DNA of 36,555 nt from UBA6901 sp035256085 (GTDB lineage Bacteria; Pseudomonadota; Gammaproteobacteria; Acidiferrobacterales; UBA6901): positions 1 to 36,555 of the forward strand of contig DATEYP010000008.1 of assembly GCA_035256085.1 (NCBI GenBank), written 5' to 3'. Below, piece by piece: positions 16,148 to 24,276 of this stretch. Every line of letters begins with the position of its first letter. The first letter of the stretch is position 1. The position numbers were made by a program, and so were the translations under genes. The notes beneath the pieces were generated by a model that was not told the origin of the DNA, did not search any database, and saw only the letters and a program-made list of their open reading frames with translations.

Positions 16148-17335
16148 TCAGGTTGCGTTTTGTATGGGTGCGGCCGCGCGGCGCCGGAGCAGAAGCCAAG
16201 CGACCGCGACTACTGTCACAGCGATCAGCGGTATCACGCCATAGTTCACCGCCTGCCAGCCGAGACGGTGTTGCAACGTGCCGGCGGACAGCACGGCAAT
16301 GGTTACCGTGCTGAACACCAGAAAGTCGTTGAGCGCCTGGGTCTTGGCCTTTTCTTCCGGCGCGTAGGTTTCGGTGAGCAGGGTGGTGGCGCCGATGAAC
16401 AGGAAATTCCAGCCCACGCCGAGCAGGAACAGCGCCAGCCAGAAGTGCGACAGGCTGGTGCCGGCGAGATTGATGCCGACGCACACGGCGCTCAGTACGC
16501 CACCCACCAGCATGACTTGCAGCACGCCGAAACGCCGGATCAGATGGCCGGTGAAGAAACTCGGCGCGAACATGCCGAGCACATGCCACTCGATCACGAA
16601 CGCCGTGTCGCTGAACGCGTAGTGATGGTCGTGCATGGCGAGCGGCGTGGCGGTCATCACCAGCGCCATGATGCCGTAGCCGAGCATGCCGCCGATGGCG
16701 GCAACGATGAACACCGGCTGGCGCGCGATCGCAGCGAGTGTCCGGCCGCTGCCGCGCGCCGCGCGCTCCGGTCGCGGGATATCGAGAAACCACTGCGTCG
16801 CAAACGACAGCAGCAGGATGGCAGTGAGCGCGAGATAGCTCCCGGCAAACGGTGCCACCAGCCATGCGCTGGTCCAGTGTGCCAGATTCGGGCCGATGAA
16901 CGCGGCGATCACGCCGCCTGCCAGCACGTAGGAGATCGCCGTACTGCGGTAATCCACGGTGGCGACATCCGCCGCCGCGAATCGATAGTAATTGCCGAAG
17001 CCGGCGAACATGCCGCTCAGGGCGGCGCCAAGTATGAACAGCGCAAAATTGCCGGTGACAATCGCGACCGTGGCCAGCCCGGCCCCGGTGATGCCGATGC
17101 TGCTGCCGAGCAGGAAGCCGGCGCGCCGTCCAAAGCGCTGCATGAGCAGCGACGCCGGGATGCTGGTCAGCATGCTGGCCAGCATCTGCGCTGCCAATGG
17201 CAGGGTGGCAAGCGCCTTGTCCGGGGCCAGTCGGTATCCGACCAGCGCCGAAGTGGCAATCAGTAGCGAGCCGCCGGTCATGAGCATGGCTTGGCAGGCC
17301 GCGAGCAGCAGCACGTTCTTTTTCATGTTATTCAT
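16148..17335 (-). CDS. Major facilitator superfamily transporter
   Basis: A 395-residue polytopic membrane protein with about twelve hydrophobic helices. The family signature between helices 2 and 3 reads MQRFGRRAGFLLG, and the counterpart in the second half reads LIRRFGVLQVMLVGG. The basic loop in the middle (RPERAARGSGR, about 183-193) separates the two six-helix bundles. The substrate cannot be read from the sequence. The start MNNMKK was taken; an ATG three codons later is equally possible, and neither has a strong ribosome site. The gene stands alone between convergent ATPase and divergent radical SAM neighbours. Confidence 0.85.
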   Translation of the reverse strand: MNNMKKNVLLLAACQAMLMTGGSLLIATSALVGYRLAPDKALATLPLAAQMLASMLTSIPASLLMQRFGRRAGFLLGSSIGITGAGLATVAIVTGNFALFILGAALSGMFAGFGNYYRFAAADVATVDYRSTAISYVLAGGVIAAFIGPNLAHWTSAWLVAPFAGSYLALTAILLLSFATQWFLDIPRPERAARGSGRTLAAIARQPVFIVAAIGGMLGYGIMALVMTATPLAMHDHHYAFSDTAFVIEWHVLGMFAPSFFTGHLIRRFGVLQVMLVGGVLSAVCVGINLAGTSLSHFWLALFLLGVGWNFLFIGATTLLTETYAPEEKAKTQALNDFLVFSTVTIAVLSAGTLQHRLGWQAVNYGVIPLIAVTVVAVAWLLLRRRAAAPIQNAT

Positions 17336-17860
17336 GGGATGACAGGATACTGGATTCCTGACGCCTGCCCAATGCAGCCCACGTCGATGACCGCGGGTGC
17401 GACGTGTCTGTCTGCTGCAAGCATCAACACATCCGTGAACCGGTGACGCCGTCAACGACGTTTGTATGCGATTCCCATATACCAGGATGCGAAGGACAAG
17501 CACGCCAGTGAAAATTGAAGTCATTTGGGCACGAGCGCAATGCGACCGCCACGGATGGCGTAAAGTACGCACACACAGATGTTGACGGTACGGGCCCAGG
17601 GTGGGCGAGGTTGACCGTGTCGGGAACAAGCGGTCGAGACTGCGCCGGGAACCGGCGGTCGAGGGCAACGCAAGGTGCAGTTGCCGGGAAGGCGGAAGTA
17701 CCGGATATACCAGGGGGATTCAGGGCCATCCAGAATACATCAATTTATTAATGGGTTTTTCTGGATGCCGGCATTCACTGGCATAGCGGTAACGGACATC
17801 ATCTGAGGTTCCCTGGTTTGCGTGACGCCAGGGCCACTTCGGCCGGTGGATGCTCGAGTG
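17336..17860. other. Intergenic region upstream of the anaerobic cluster
   Basis: No supportable gene lies in this stretch. A 78-codon open frame at 17515-17751 has no recognisable features. The stretch serves as the divergent upstream region of the MFS gene and the radical SAM gene. The FNR site starts right after it. Confidence 0.55.
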
Positions 17861-17874
17861 TTGATGTGGATCAA
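17861..17874. promoter_or_regulatory. FNR-binding site (perfect consensus)
   Basis: TTGATGTGGATCAA is an exact match to the FNR consensus TTGAT-N4-ATCAA. Its centre is about 32 bases upstream of a -10-like TATTTT (17897-17902), the spacing expected for a class II FNR-activated promoter (centre near -41.5). Transcription would then start about 2 bases before the ATG of the radical SAM gene at 17911, giving a nearly leaderless mRNA. An FNR homologue is encoded at 24277-25038. Confidence 0.8.
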
Positions 17875-17910
17875 TGCGCCCGCGCCGTTTCCCCTCTATT
17901 TTATGCCTGC

Positions 17911-18513
17911 ATGAGTGTCCCAACTATAAGTTACGATCTGCGCGGCAGTCGCTATCTGAATGTCACCAGCCGATGCACGTTGCGCTGCGCCTTTTGCCCC
18001 AAATTCAGCGGCACTTGGACGGTGGCCGGCTACGATCTGCGCATTCCCGAAGAGCCGAACGCCGAACAGCTCATCGCCGCGGCCGGCGACCCGAGTACAT
18101 TTCAGGAGATCGTGTTCTGCGGCCTGGGCGAACCAACATTGCGTCTTTATACCGTGCTTGAGGCCGGCGCCGAGCTGCGGCGGCGCGGCGGACGTGTGCG
18201 CCTCAACACCGACGGCCTGGCCAACCTGATACACGGGCGCGATGTCACGCCCGACTTCGAGGACAGTATCGATGCGATTTCGATTTCTCTGAATGCCCAG
18301 AACGAAGACGTCTATAACCGGCACTGCCGGCCGCCAATGCCCGGCGCCTTCGAAGCGCTGCAGGATTTCGCCGTACGCGCACGCGAGTTTGTGCCCAGCG
18401 TTACTCTCACCGCCATCGACGGATTGCCGGATGTGGATATAACCGCCTGCCGCGCGATCGCCGAGCGGCTGGGCGTGGACTTTCGCCGGCGCGAACTCGG
18501 CAAGGTGGGATAA
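17911..18513 (+). CDS. Radical SAM protein, TatD-linked type
   Basis: A 200-residue short radical SAM enzyme. The cluster motif is C22-T-L-R-C26-A-F-C29, preceded by YLNVTSRCTLR. Other family segments are VFCGLGEPTLR, RVRLNTDGLANLIHGR and AISISLNAQNEDVYNRHCRP. These match the small radical SAM proteins known as TatD-associated, whose reaction is unknown. No tatD gene is near; the gene instead leads the ubiU-ubiV unit. No ribosome site precedes the ATG, consistent with the leaderless promoter proposed from the FNR site 36 bases upstream. Only about 110 bases, holding an inverted repeat, separate it from ubiU. A role linked to anaerobic quinone synthesis is inference from position and regulation. 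Confidence 0.82.
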   Translation: MSVPTISYDLRGSRYLNVTSRCTLRCAFCPKFSGTWTVAGYDLRIPEEPNAEQLIAAAGDPSTFQEIVFCGLGEPTLRLYTVLEAGAELRRRGGRVRLNTDGLANLIHGRDVTPDFEDSIDAISISLNAQNEDVYNRHCRPPMPGAFEALQDFAVRAREFVPSVTLTAIDGLPDVDITACRAIAERLGVDFRRRELGKVG

Positions 18514-18520
18514 AAACAGT

Positions 18521-18615
18521 GGCAAGATTCAAGATACAAGATACAAGGGGCAGGACGAGGCACGGTTACCCAGGGGGCCGTGTTTTTACTTGCTACTTGT
18601 ATCTTGTATCTTGCC
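18521..18615. repeat. Inverted repeat with CAAGATACAAG arms
   Basis: The left arm (18521-18548) contains GGCAAGATTCAAGATACAAG and a further ATACAAGG. The right arm (18594-18615) reads TACTTGTATCTTGTATCTTG plus CC. The arms pair over about 20 bases and enclose about 45 bases. The unit CAAGATACAAG also occurs at about 30654-30664. The element fills nearly all of the space between the radical SAM gene and ubiU, so it could affect operon readthrough. Confidence 0.7.
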
Positions 18616-18624
18616 GCTGAGTCT

Positions 18625-19620
18625 ATGGAACTGGTCTGTCCGGCCGGCAGTCTGCCGGCGCTCAAGGCGGCCGTGGATAACGGTGCGAATGCCGTGTACC
18701 TCGGCTTTCGCGACGCCACCAACGCGCGCAACTTCGCCGGCCTCAATTTCGGCATGGACGAGATCCGCGCCGGTATCCGTCACGCGCGCGCCGCCGGCGC
18801 CAAGGTATTCATCGCCCTCAACACCTACCCGCGCGAAGCGCACTGGTCGCAATGGACCGAAGCCGCCGACCGCGCCGCCGATCTCGGCGTGGATGCAGTG
18901 ATCGTCGCCGACATGGGCCTGTTGCGCTACTGCGCACGTCACCATCCGCACCTGCGCCGGCATCTGTCGGTACAGGCCTCGGCCACCAGCCACGAGGCGA
19001 TCGGTTTCTACGCCCGCCAGTTCGGCGTGCAGCGCGTGGTGCTGCCACGCGTGCTGTCGCTGCAGCAGGTGCGCCAGGTGATCGCGCACAGCCCGGTCGA
19101 GGTCGAGGTGTTCGGGTTCGGCAGCCTGTGCATCATGGTCGAGGGACGCTGCTTTCTGTCGTCGTATGTCACCGGCGAGTCGCCCAACACCTGCGGTGTG
19201 TGCTCGCCGGCGAAAGCGGTACGCTGGGAGGAGGCCGGCGGCACGCGCCGCTCGCGCCTCAACGGCGTGCTCATCGACGTGTACGCGCCGGGCGAGCCGG
19301 CCGGCTATCCGACGCTGTGCAAGGGGCGTTTTGATGTGGCCGGCGAGATCGGCTACGCGCTCGAAGAGCCGACCAGCCTGAACGTGCTCGCCATCCTGCC
19401 GGAGCTCCTGCGCGCCGGGGTGGCGGCCATCAAGGTCGAGGGCCGGCAGCGCAGCCCGGCCTATGTCGCGCAGGTGACACGCGTGCTGCGCGCGGCGCTC
19501 GACGCCTGCGCGCACGACCCGGAGCAATACGCGCCGCGCGCCGAGTGGCTCGCCGCGCTCGACAGGCTCGCCGAAGGCCGGCAGCACACCCTCGGCGCAC
19601 TCGATCGCGCCTGGCAATGA
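18625..19620 (+). CDS. ubiU: O2-independent ubiquinone hydroxylation protein UbiU
   Basis: A 331-residue U32-peptidase-family protein, the same length as E. coli UbiU (YhbU). It begins MELVCPAGSLPALKAAVDNG. The four cysteines that hold the [4Fe-4S] cluster in UbiU are at identical positions here: C169, C176, C193 and C232, in ...CIMVEGRC..., ...GVCSPAK... and ...YPTLCKG.... UbiU works with UbiV to hydroxylate the quinone ring without oxygen, so ubiquinone can be made anaerobically. The start was set at the ATG giving the family N-terminus. The frame extends 15 codons further into the inverted repeat, which is unlikely to be translated. The stop overlaps the ubiV start as ATGA. Confidence 0.95.
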   Translation: MELVCPAGSLPALKAAVDNGANAVYLGFRDATNARNFAGLNFGMDEIRAGIRHARAAGAKVFIALNTYPREAHWSQWTEAADRAADLGVDAVIVADMGLLRYCARHHPHLRRHLSVQASATSHEAIGFYARQFGVQRVVLPRVLSLQQVRQVIAHSPVEVEVFGFGSLCIMVEGRCFLSSYVTGESPNTCGVCSPAKAVRWEEAGGTRRSRLNGVLIDVYAPGEPAGYPTLCKGRFDVAGEIGYALEEPTSLNVLAILPELLRAGVAAIKVEGRQRSPAYVAQVTRVLRAALDACAHDPEQYAPRAEWLAALDRLAEGRQHTLGALDRAWQ

Positions 19621-20531
19621 GCATGAAGCTTTCGCTGGGGCCGATTCTCTATTACTGGGAACGCGAACGCGTTCTGGATTTCTACGCCGAGGTAGCCGGC
19701 TGGCCGGTGGACATCGTCTACCTCGGTGAGGTGGTGTGCAGCAAGCGGCGCGCGTTGCGCCCCGATGACTGGCTGGAGATTGCCGGGAGTCTCGCGCTCG
19801 CCGGCAAGGAAGTCGTGCTGTCCACGCTTGCGCTCATCGAGGCCGAGTCCGAGCTGGGCGCGTTGCGCCGCGCGGTCGGGAACGGACGCTTCACGGTCGA
19901 GGCCAACGACGCCGCCGCACTCAACATGTTGAGTGCGGCGGCCGGGGCACGCTTCGTCGCCGGCCCCTACCTCAATGTCTACAACGGCGAGACCCTCACG
20001 TTGTTGCGCGAATTGGGCGCCTGCCGCTGGGTGCTGCCGGTGGAACAATCACGCGACATGCTCGCGGCGCTGCAGGCGCGCCGCCCGCGCGGAATGGAGA
20101 CCGAGGTGCAGGTATTCGGGCGTCTGCCGCTGGCGTTGTCGGCGCGCTGCTTCATGGCGCGCGCGCATCATCTGCCCAAGGATGATTGCGAAATTCGTTG
20201 CCGCGATTATCCCGACGGCCTGGCGCTCGCCACGCGCGAAGGCAACCGCTTCCTGACCCTCAACGGTATCCAGACCCAGTCGGGCAGCAGCTGCAACCTG
20301 GCGGGTGTCCTGCCGGAATTGCAGCGCCTCGGTGTGGAGGTCGCGCGCCTGTCGCCGCAATCGCAGCACATGGACAAGATCGTGCAGCTGTTCCACGCCG
20401 CGCTGGTGGGCGAGCTCGGCGAAATCGAGACCGAGCGCGCCATCGGTGCGTACTTGCCAGAGGGTGTCTGCAATGGTTACTGGCATGGCGAGCCAGGCAT
20501 GACCTGGCAGCCATTGGCGCCCGCCGACTGA
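19617..20531 (+). CDS. ubiV: O2-independent ubiquinone hydroxylation protein UbiV
   Basis: A 304-residue U32-family partner of UbiU. It begins MSMKLSLGPILYYWERE. Cluster cysteines are C41, C178, C191 and C195. The spacing of the last three (13 and 4 residues) equals that of E. coli UbiV, and the first aligns with C39 if the second ATG (19623) is the true start. Other matches are YLGEVVCSKRRALRPDDWLE, VVLSTLALIEAESELG and ARCFMARAHHLPKDDCE. The 4-base ATGA overlap with ubiU indicates translational coupling, fitting the known UbiU-UbiV complex. It ends 12 bases from the convergent radical SAM gene. Confidence 0.95.
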   Translation: MSMKLSLGPILYYWERERVLDFYAEVAGWPVDIVYLGEVVCSKRRALRPDDWLEIAGSLALAGKEVVLSTLALIEAESELGALRRAVGNGRFTVEANDAAALNMLSAAAGARFVAGPYLNVYNGETLTLLRELGACRWVLPVEQSRDMLAALQARRPRGMETEVQVFGRLPLALSARCFMARAHHLPKDDCEIRCRDYPDGLALATREGNRFLTLNGIQTQSGSSCNLAGVLPELQRLGVEVARLSPQSQHMDKIVQLFHAALVGELGEIETERAIGAYLPEGVCNGYWHGEPGMTWQPLAPAD

Positions 20532-20543
20532 ATCAGTTCTGCT

Positions 20544-22010
20544 TCAGCGGGCGGGCAAGACGTGTTCGCGCGACCGCGCGCCGACCGACGGGTTGTTGCG
20601 CCGCATCGCATGCAGCAGCGGGAAGCCGAGCAGCTGCGGCAGAAAACGCCAGTAGGGCGGCGCGACGCCCAGCCAGTAGAGCGCGTGATGTAATGACCGT
20701 TCGATGGCCGAGCCGCCTTCCTCGGCGGCATGCACGATGTTCGACTGGTTGCGGATGGCCTGGTTGACGCGCCGCAGCATCCACGCCTCGCTCACCTGTT
20801 GCGAGAAGTAGAATACCGGCTGTGCGAGGTCCGCGCCGGCCGCGGCATGCGCCTGTGCGAGACGTGTGCCCGGCAGCATGCGGATGCCGGTCATGAATAC
20901 AGACAGGATCTTCGGGTGACTCAGTTCCTCTTTGACAAAGCGCAGGGTCTCGTCGACAGTCGCGCGGGTCTCGCCCGGGCCACCGAGCATGAAGAACCAG
21001 GTGCTGTGCAGGCCGGAGGCGCGCGCCAGGCGCGCGGCACGGCGCACGTCCTGCATGTCGAAACCCTTGTCGAGGTTGCGCAGCATGCTGTCGTTGCCGG
21101 CCTCGGGCGTGATCATCATCGAGTTGAAGCCGGCGTGCTTCATGAGCGCGAACAGCTCCGGCGAGACGCTGCGCGGATTGATGCCCATGGTGGTGAGGTT
21201 CACCTTGAGGCCGCGGCGGATGATTTCCTCGCAGATGCCGAGTGCGTGCGTCTCCGGCAGGTTGAAGGTGGAATCGACGAATTCGAAGGTGCGCGGCGCT
21301 ATACTGCGCTGCACCGCCTCGATCTCATTGACGACGTCTTCGGCCGCGCGCCGCCGGAACGTGCGGCCCTCGATATCCGGATAGGTGCAGTAGTTGCACG
21401 GCATCGGACAGCCGCGCTTGGTCTGAATGGCCCAGGTGCCGCCGTGCCGCCGGTACGGCGCCCAGTCGATCCAGTCCTGCATGCCGGACGCGCTGAATAC
21501 GGGCAACCGGGCGGGTGAGCTGTCGGCAAGCACCGTACTGTCGCGCGTACACACGCCGGCAATGCCGGCCGGGTCGCGCCCGCTGTCCAGCGCGGCGAGC
21601 ATGGCCGGAAAGGTGATTTCGCCCTCGCCGCGCACGGCATAGTCGGCATCCAGGTGGCGGAGCGCGGCTGTGCCGAGAATGGAAATGGCCGGACCGCCGA
21701 GCACGATTGGCAGGCGCCGGTCGCTGCCGGCGCGGATCACGGCGATGAATTGCGCGAGCTCGCCAAGGTGCGTGTGCAGGCGTTGGCACACGATGTTGTC
21801 GATGTTGCGCACCGAAATGCCGACCACTTCCGGCTGGAAGTCGTGCAACGCCGCACGCAGCGCGGCCTGCGGATCGCGCGCAGTGAGGAGATCGACGAAG
21901 CGCACCTCGTGACCGGCGCGGCGCGTGGCGCTGGCGACATAACTCAGACCGATCGGCGCCGCCAGGATCAGGTCACGTGTCTGGTTGGAATAGACGAGCA
22001 GGACTCGCAC
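20544..22010 (-). CDS. Cobalamin-binding-type radical SAM protein next to ubiT
   Basis: A 488-residue class B-like radical SAM protein. Residues about 1-140 form a Rossmann-like B12-binding domain (MRVLLVYSNQTRDL..., PEVVGISVRN, LPIVLGGPAISILG, YAVRGEGEITFPAML). Residues about 190-400 form the radical SAM barrel with C201-P-M-P-C205-N-Y-C208, then FEFVDSTFNLP and FFMLGGPGETRATVDETL. The C-terminal part (400-488) is unassigned. It begins with GTG, 12 bases after the stop of ubiT on the same strand, so the two are probably co-transcribed. I cannot name the reaction. B12 radical SAM enzymes include methylases and ring-forming enzymes such as BchE. The context suggests a role in anaerobic quinone or tetrapyrrole synthesis, but this is inference. 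Confidence 0.85.
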   Translation of the reverse strand: MRVLLVYSNQTRDLILAAPIGLSYVASATRRAGHEVRFVDLLTARDPQAALRAALHDFQPEVVGISVRNIDNIVCQRLHTHLGELAQFIAVIRAGSDRRLPIVLGGPAISILGTAALRHLDADYAVRGEGEITFPAMLAALDSGRDPAGIAGVCTRDSTVLADSSPARLPVFSASGMQDWIDWAPYRRHGGTWAIQTKRGCPMPCNYCTYPDIEGRTFRRRAAEDVVNEIEAVQRSIAPRTFEFVDSTFNLPETHALGICEEIIRRGLKVNLTTMGINPRSVSPELFALMKHAGFNSMMITPEAGNDSMLRNLDKGFDMQDVRRAARLARASGLHSTWFFMLGGPGETRATVDETLRFVKEELSHPKILSVFMTGIRMLPGTRLAQAHAAAGADLAQPVFYFSQQVSEAWMLRRVNQAIRNQSNIVHAAEEGGSAIERSLHHALYWLGVAPPYWRFLPQLLGFPLLHAMRRNNPSVGARSREHVLPAR

Positions 22011-22022
22011 GAAAGTTCGTGC

Positions 22023-22520
22023 TCAGCGGTGGCGCCGCGCCGGCAGCAGTGCCGCCAGCGGGCCGGCCACGGCCGCGACGTGCGCGTGCCAGTCGTATTC
22101 CAGCGCGTCCAGCAGGTTCTTGAGTGCGAGCCCGGTCTCGGTGTCGCCTTCGATTTCCAGGCGGCGGCTGAAGAACAGGGTGTCCGGGTCCTCGGTGCGT
22201 GTGGCCATGAGCCAGAAGTCGTCGAAACTGCCGCGGATGCGCACGTCCCATCCGCGCCCGGCGCGCTTGTCCCAGTCACTGGCAAGTCCGCGCCCGGTGA
22301 TGCGGAAGCGCAATTCGCATGCTGGATCGGTAATCAGCAGGCTCACGCGTTTTCCGGACAATTCCGCGAGGCGTTCCTGGATCGGCTGACCGCGCATCAG
22401 GTGTGTAACCAACGCCGCGATCAGCGGTGACAGCAACGGTTCGGGGGTGAGCCGCAGGGCCAGCCGCAGCGGCGGTTGCGCCGGCGGCAGCAACGTGAGG
22501 AGGTTCTTCGGGTTGAACAT
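22023..22520 (-). CDS. ubiT: Ubiquinone biosynthesis accessory factor UbiT (SCP2 domain)
   Basis: A 165-residue SCP2-like lipid-binding protein. Residues about 40-140 carry the sterol-carrier pattern (LSGKRVSLLITDPACELRF, DVRIRGSFDDFWLMAT, DPDTLFFSRRLEIEGDTETG and LKNLLDALE). The length and these segments match E. coli UbiT (YhbT), needed for O2-independent ubiquinone synthesis, probably to present the hydrophobic intermediate. The start MFNPKNLL was chosen because upstream codons are not family-like; the open frame otherwise runs through the FNR site. No ribosome site is seen. The ATG lies 37 bases from the FNR-type site, almost the same spacing as at 17911. Confidence 0.9.
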   Translation of the reverse strand: MFNPKNLLTLLPPAQPPLRLALRLTPEPLLSPLIAALVTHLMRGQPIQERLAELSGKRVSLLITDPACELRFRITGRGLASDWDKRAGRGWDVRIRGSFDDFWLMATRTEDPDTLFFSRRLEIEGDTETGLALKNLLDALEYDWHAHVAAVAGPLAALLPARRHR

Positions 22521-22557
22521 GGATACGGAATTAGGCCGGTTAACGCCTGTGAGCACA

Positions 22558-22571
22558 TTGACCTGGGTCAA
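22558..22571. promoter_or_regulatory. FNR-type site between ubiT and hemN
   Basis: TTGACCTGGGTCAA is a perfect palindrome of form TTGAC-N4-GTCAA, one base per half-site from the FNR consensus. On the ubiT side a -10-like TAATTC (about 22528-22533, minus strand) lies about 34 bases from the centre, fitting a class II arrangement. On the hemN side a good -10 (TATAGT, 22619-22624) lies about 57 bases away, fitting an upstream activator position. It could therefore control both genes. FNR-family regulators with TTGAC preference are an alternative. Confidence 0.7.
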
Positions 22572-22630
22572 GCGCCGGTGAGAAATCCGGCAACATGGCC
22601 GCCCGCCGCGCCGCGCGGTATAGTGCATCC

Positions 22631-24079
22631 ATGCCCAATCACCCAGATTCCCATCGTGTTGTTTTCGACCCGGTCCTGATCAACCGTTATGACAAGGCCG
22701 GGCCGCGTTATACCTCGTACCCGACCGCCGTGCAGTTTCACGAGAATTTTGGCGAGGCCGAGTATCGCGCCGCCGCCCTGGCCAGCAATGTCGGCCATGC
22801 GCCGCTGTCACTCTATTTCCATCTGCCGTTCTGCGACACGGTCTGCTATTACTGCGCCTGCAACAAGATCGTCACCAGGAACCGCAAGCACACCGCGCCT
22901 TATCTTGAGCATCTGTTCCGCGAGATTGAGCTGCAAGGCGCGCTCTTCGATCGCAGCCGTCCGGTCGAGCAGCTGCACTGGGGTGGCGGCACCCCGACCT
23001 TCCTGAGTAGCGACGAGATGCGCGCCTTGATGCACAAGACGCGCACGCACTTCAATCTGCGCGACGACGACCGCGGCGAATACTCGATCGAGGTCGATCC
23101 ACGTGAGGCGAATGCGGGTACCATCGCGCTGTTGCGCGAGTTGGGCTTCAACCGCCTGAGCCTGGGTGTCCAGGACTTTGACCCAACGGTGCAGAAGGCG
23201 GTAAATCGAATTCAGTCGGAGGCCGAAACCTTCGCCGTGCTGGATGCCGCGCGTCGGACCGGCTTCCGCTCGATAAACATGGACCTCATCTACGGTCTGC
23301 CGCATCAGACTGTGGCAAGCTTCGCGACGACGCTCGACAAGGTGATCGCCGCCGGACCCGACCGGTTGTCGGTGTTCAACTACGCGCACCTGCCGGAGCT
23401 GTTCAAGACCCAGCGCCAGATTGATGTCGCCAGCCTCCCGGCCGCGGACGAGAAGCTTGCCATCCTGCAGCACACCATCGAACATCTGACCGCGGCCGGC
23501 TATGTGTATATCGGCATGGATCACTTTGCGCGCCCGGACGATGAATTGGCGGTGGCGCAGCGCGAGGGCAGCCTGTATCGCAATTTTCAGGGCTACTCGA
23601 CGCACGCCGACTGCGATCTGGTGGCGATGGGCATTACCGCCATCGGCGCCCTGCAGGGGAGCAGTCGTGCCACGAGCGCAACAGGTGCAGCAGCGGCCCA
23701 GGCCATCAGCTGTTACAGTCAGAACGTCAAGACACTGGATGAGTACGCCACGCTGCTCGATGCCGGACGCCTGCCGGTTTTCCGCGGTATTGTGCTGAGC
23801 GACGACGACAAGCTGCGACGCGCGATCATCACGCAACTCATCTGTCATTTCGAAGTGAATTTCGCGCGCATTGAGCAGGTCCACCGAATCCGGTTCCGCG
23901 ACTACTTTGCCGCCGAGCTGGAAGAATGCAAGGCGATGCAGGCGGATGGGCTGCTGGACGTGCATGCGGATTCCCTGAACGTCCGCCCGGCCGGCAAGCT
24001 CCTGATTCGCAACATCTGTATGGTGTTCGACACCTACCTGCGCGCTGCGCACAAGCAGCGGTTCTCAAAGGTGATCTGA
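22631..24079 (+). CDS. hemN: Oxygen-independent coproporphyrinogen III dehydrogenase
   Basis: A 482-residue radical SAM enzyme that converts coproporphyrinogen III to protoporphyrinogen IX without oxygen. Y62 precedes the cluster motif C68-x3-C72-x2-C75-x-C77 (FHLPFCDTVCYYCACNKI), which is diagnostic of HemN. Further matches are HWGGGTPTFL, SIEVDPRE, GFNRLSLGVQDFD, INMDLIYGLPHQT and the C-terminal HemN domain. The protein is longer than E. coli HemN (457), partly because of an Ala/Ser/Thr-rich insert at residues about 342-360, between the segments AIGAL and CYSQNVKTL. The start MPNHPDSH was chosen; a frame open further upstream is alanine/arginine-rich noise. It is divergent from ubiT across the FNR-type site. 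Confidence 0.94.
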   Translation: MPNHPDSHRVVFDPVLINRYDKAGPRYTSYPTAVQFHENFGEAEYRAAALASNVGHAPLSLYFHLPFCDTVCYYCACNKIVTRNRKHTAPYLEHLFREIELQGALFDRSRPVEQLHWGGGTPTFLSSDEMRALMHKTRTHFNLRDDDRGEYSIEVDPREANAGTIALLRELGFNRLSLGVQDFDPTVQKAVNRIQSEAETFAVLDAARRTGFRSINMDLIYGLPHQTVASFATTLDKVIAAGPDRLSVFNYAHLPELFKTQRQIDVASLPAADEKLAILQHTIEHLTAAGYVYIGMDHFARPDDELAVAQREGSLYRNFQGYSTHADCDLVAMGITAIGALQGSSRATSATGAAAAQAISCYSQNVKTLDEYATLLDAGRLPVFRGIVLSDDDKLRRAIITQLICHFEVNFARIEQVHRIRFRDYFAAELEECKAMQADGLLDVHADSLNVRPAGKLLIRNICMVFDTYLRAAHKQRFSKVI

Positions 24080-24276
24080 AAAAGCCGCTGAAAACCGGTC
24101 TCAACAGTAATCCGTAGTACAACATGCATCATTGTATGGACTCCTTGGGGTGTCTGATGGAGTGCAGTTGTGCGGTCGGACAGAATCAGCGTAGTATCGA
24201 TCCAGTAAAAGACATCAAGTACTTACTCTGAATAAGGCATTACCTACAATTGGCATCCCGAGGATGACGATTTCGC

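Noticed and set aside
16160..17266. 368-codon open frame opposite the MFS gene
   Set aside because: Antisense shadow; the MFS frame has clear transmembrane and family signals and this one has none.
17515..17751. 78-codon open frame upstream of the anaerobic cluster
   Set aside because: No ribosome site, no recognisable features and composition unlike the neighbouring genes.
24080..24276. FNR autoregulatory site upstream of fnr
   Set aside because: No TTGAT/TTGAC-N4-palindrome is present in the 197-base gap.
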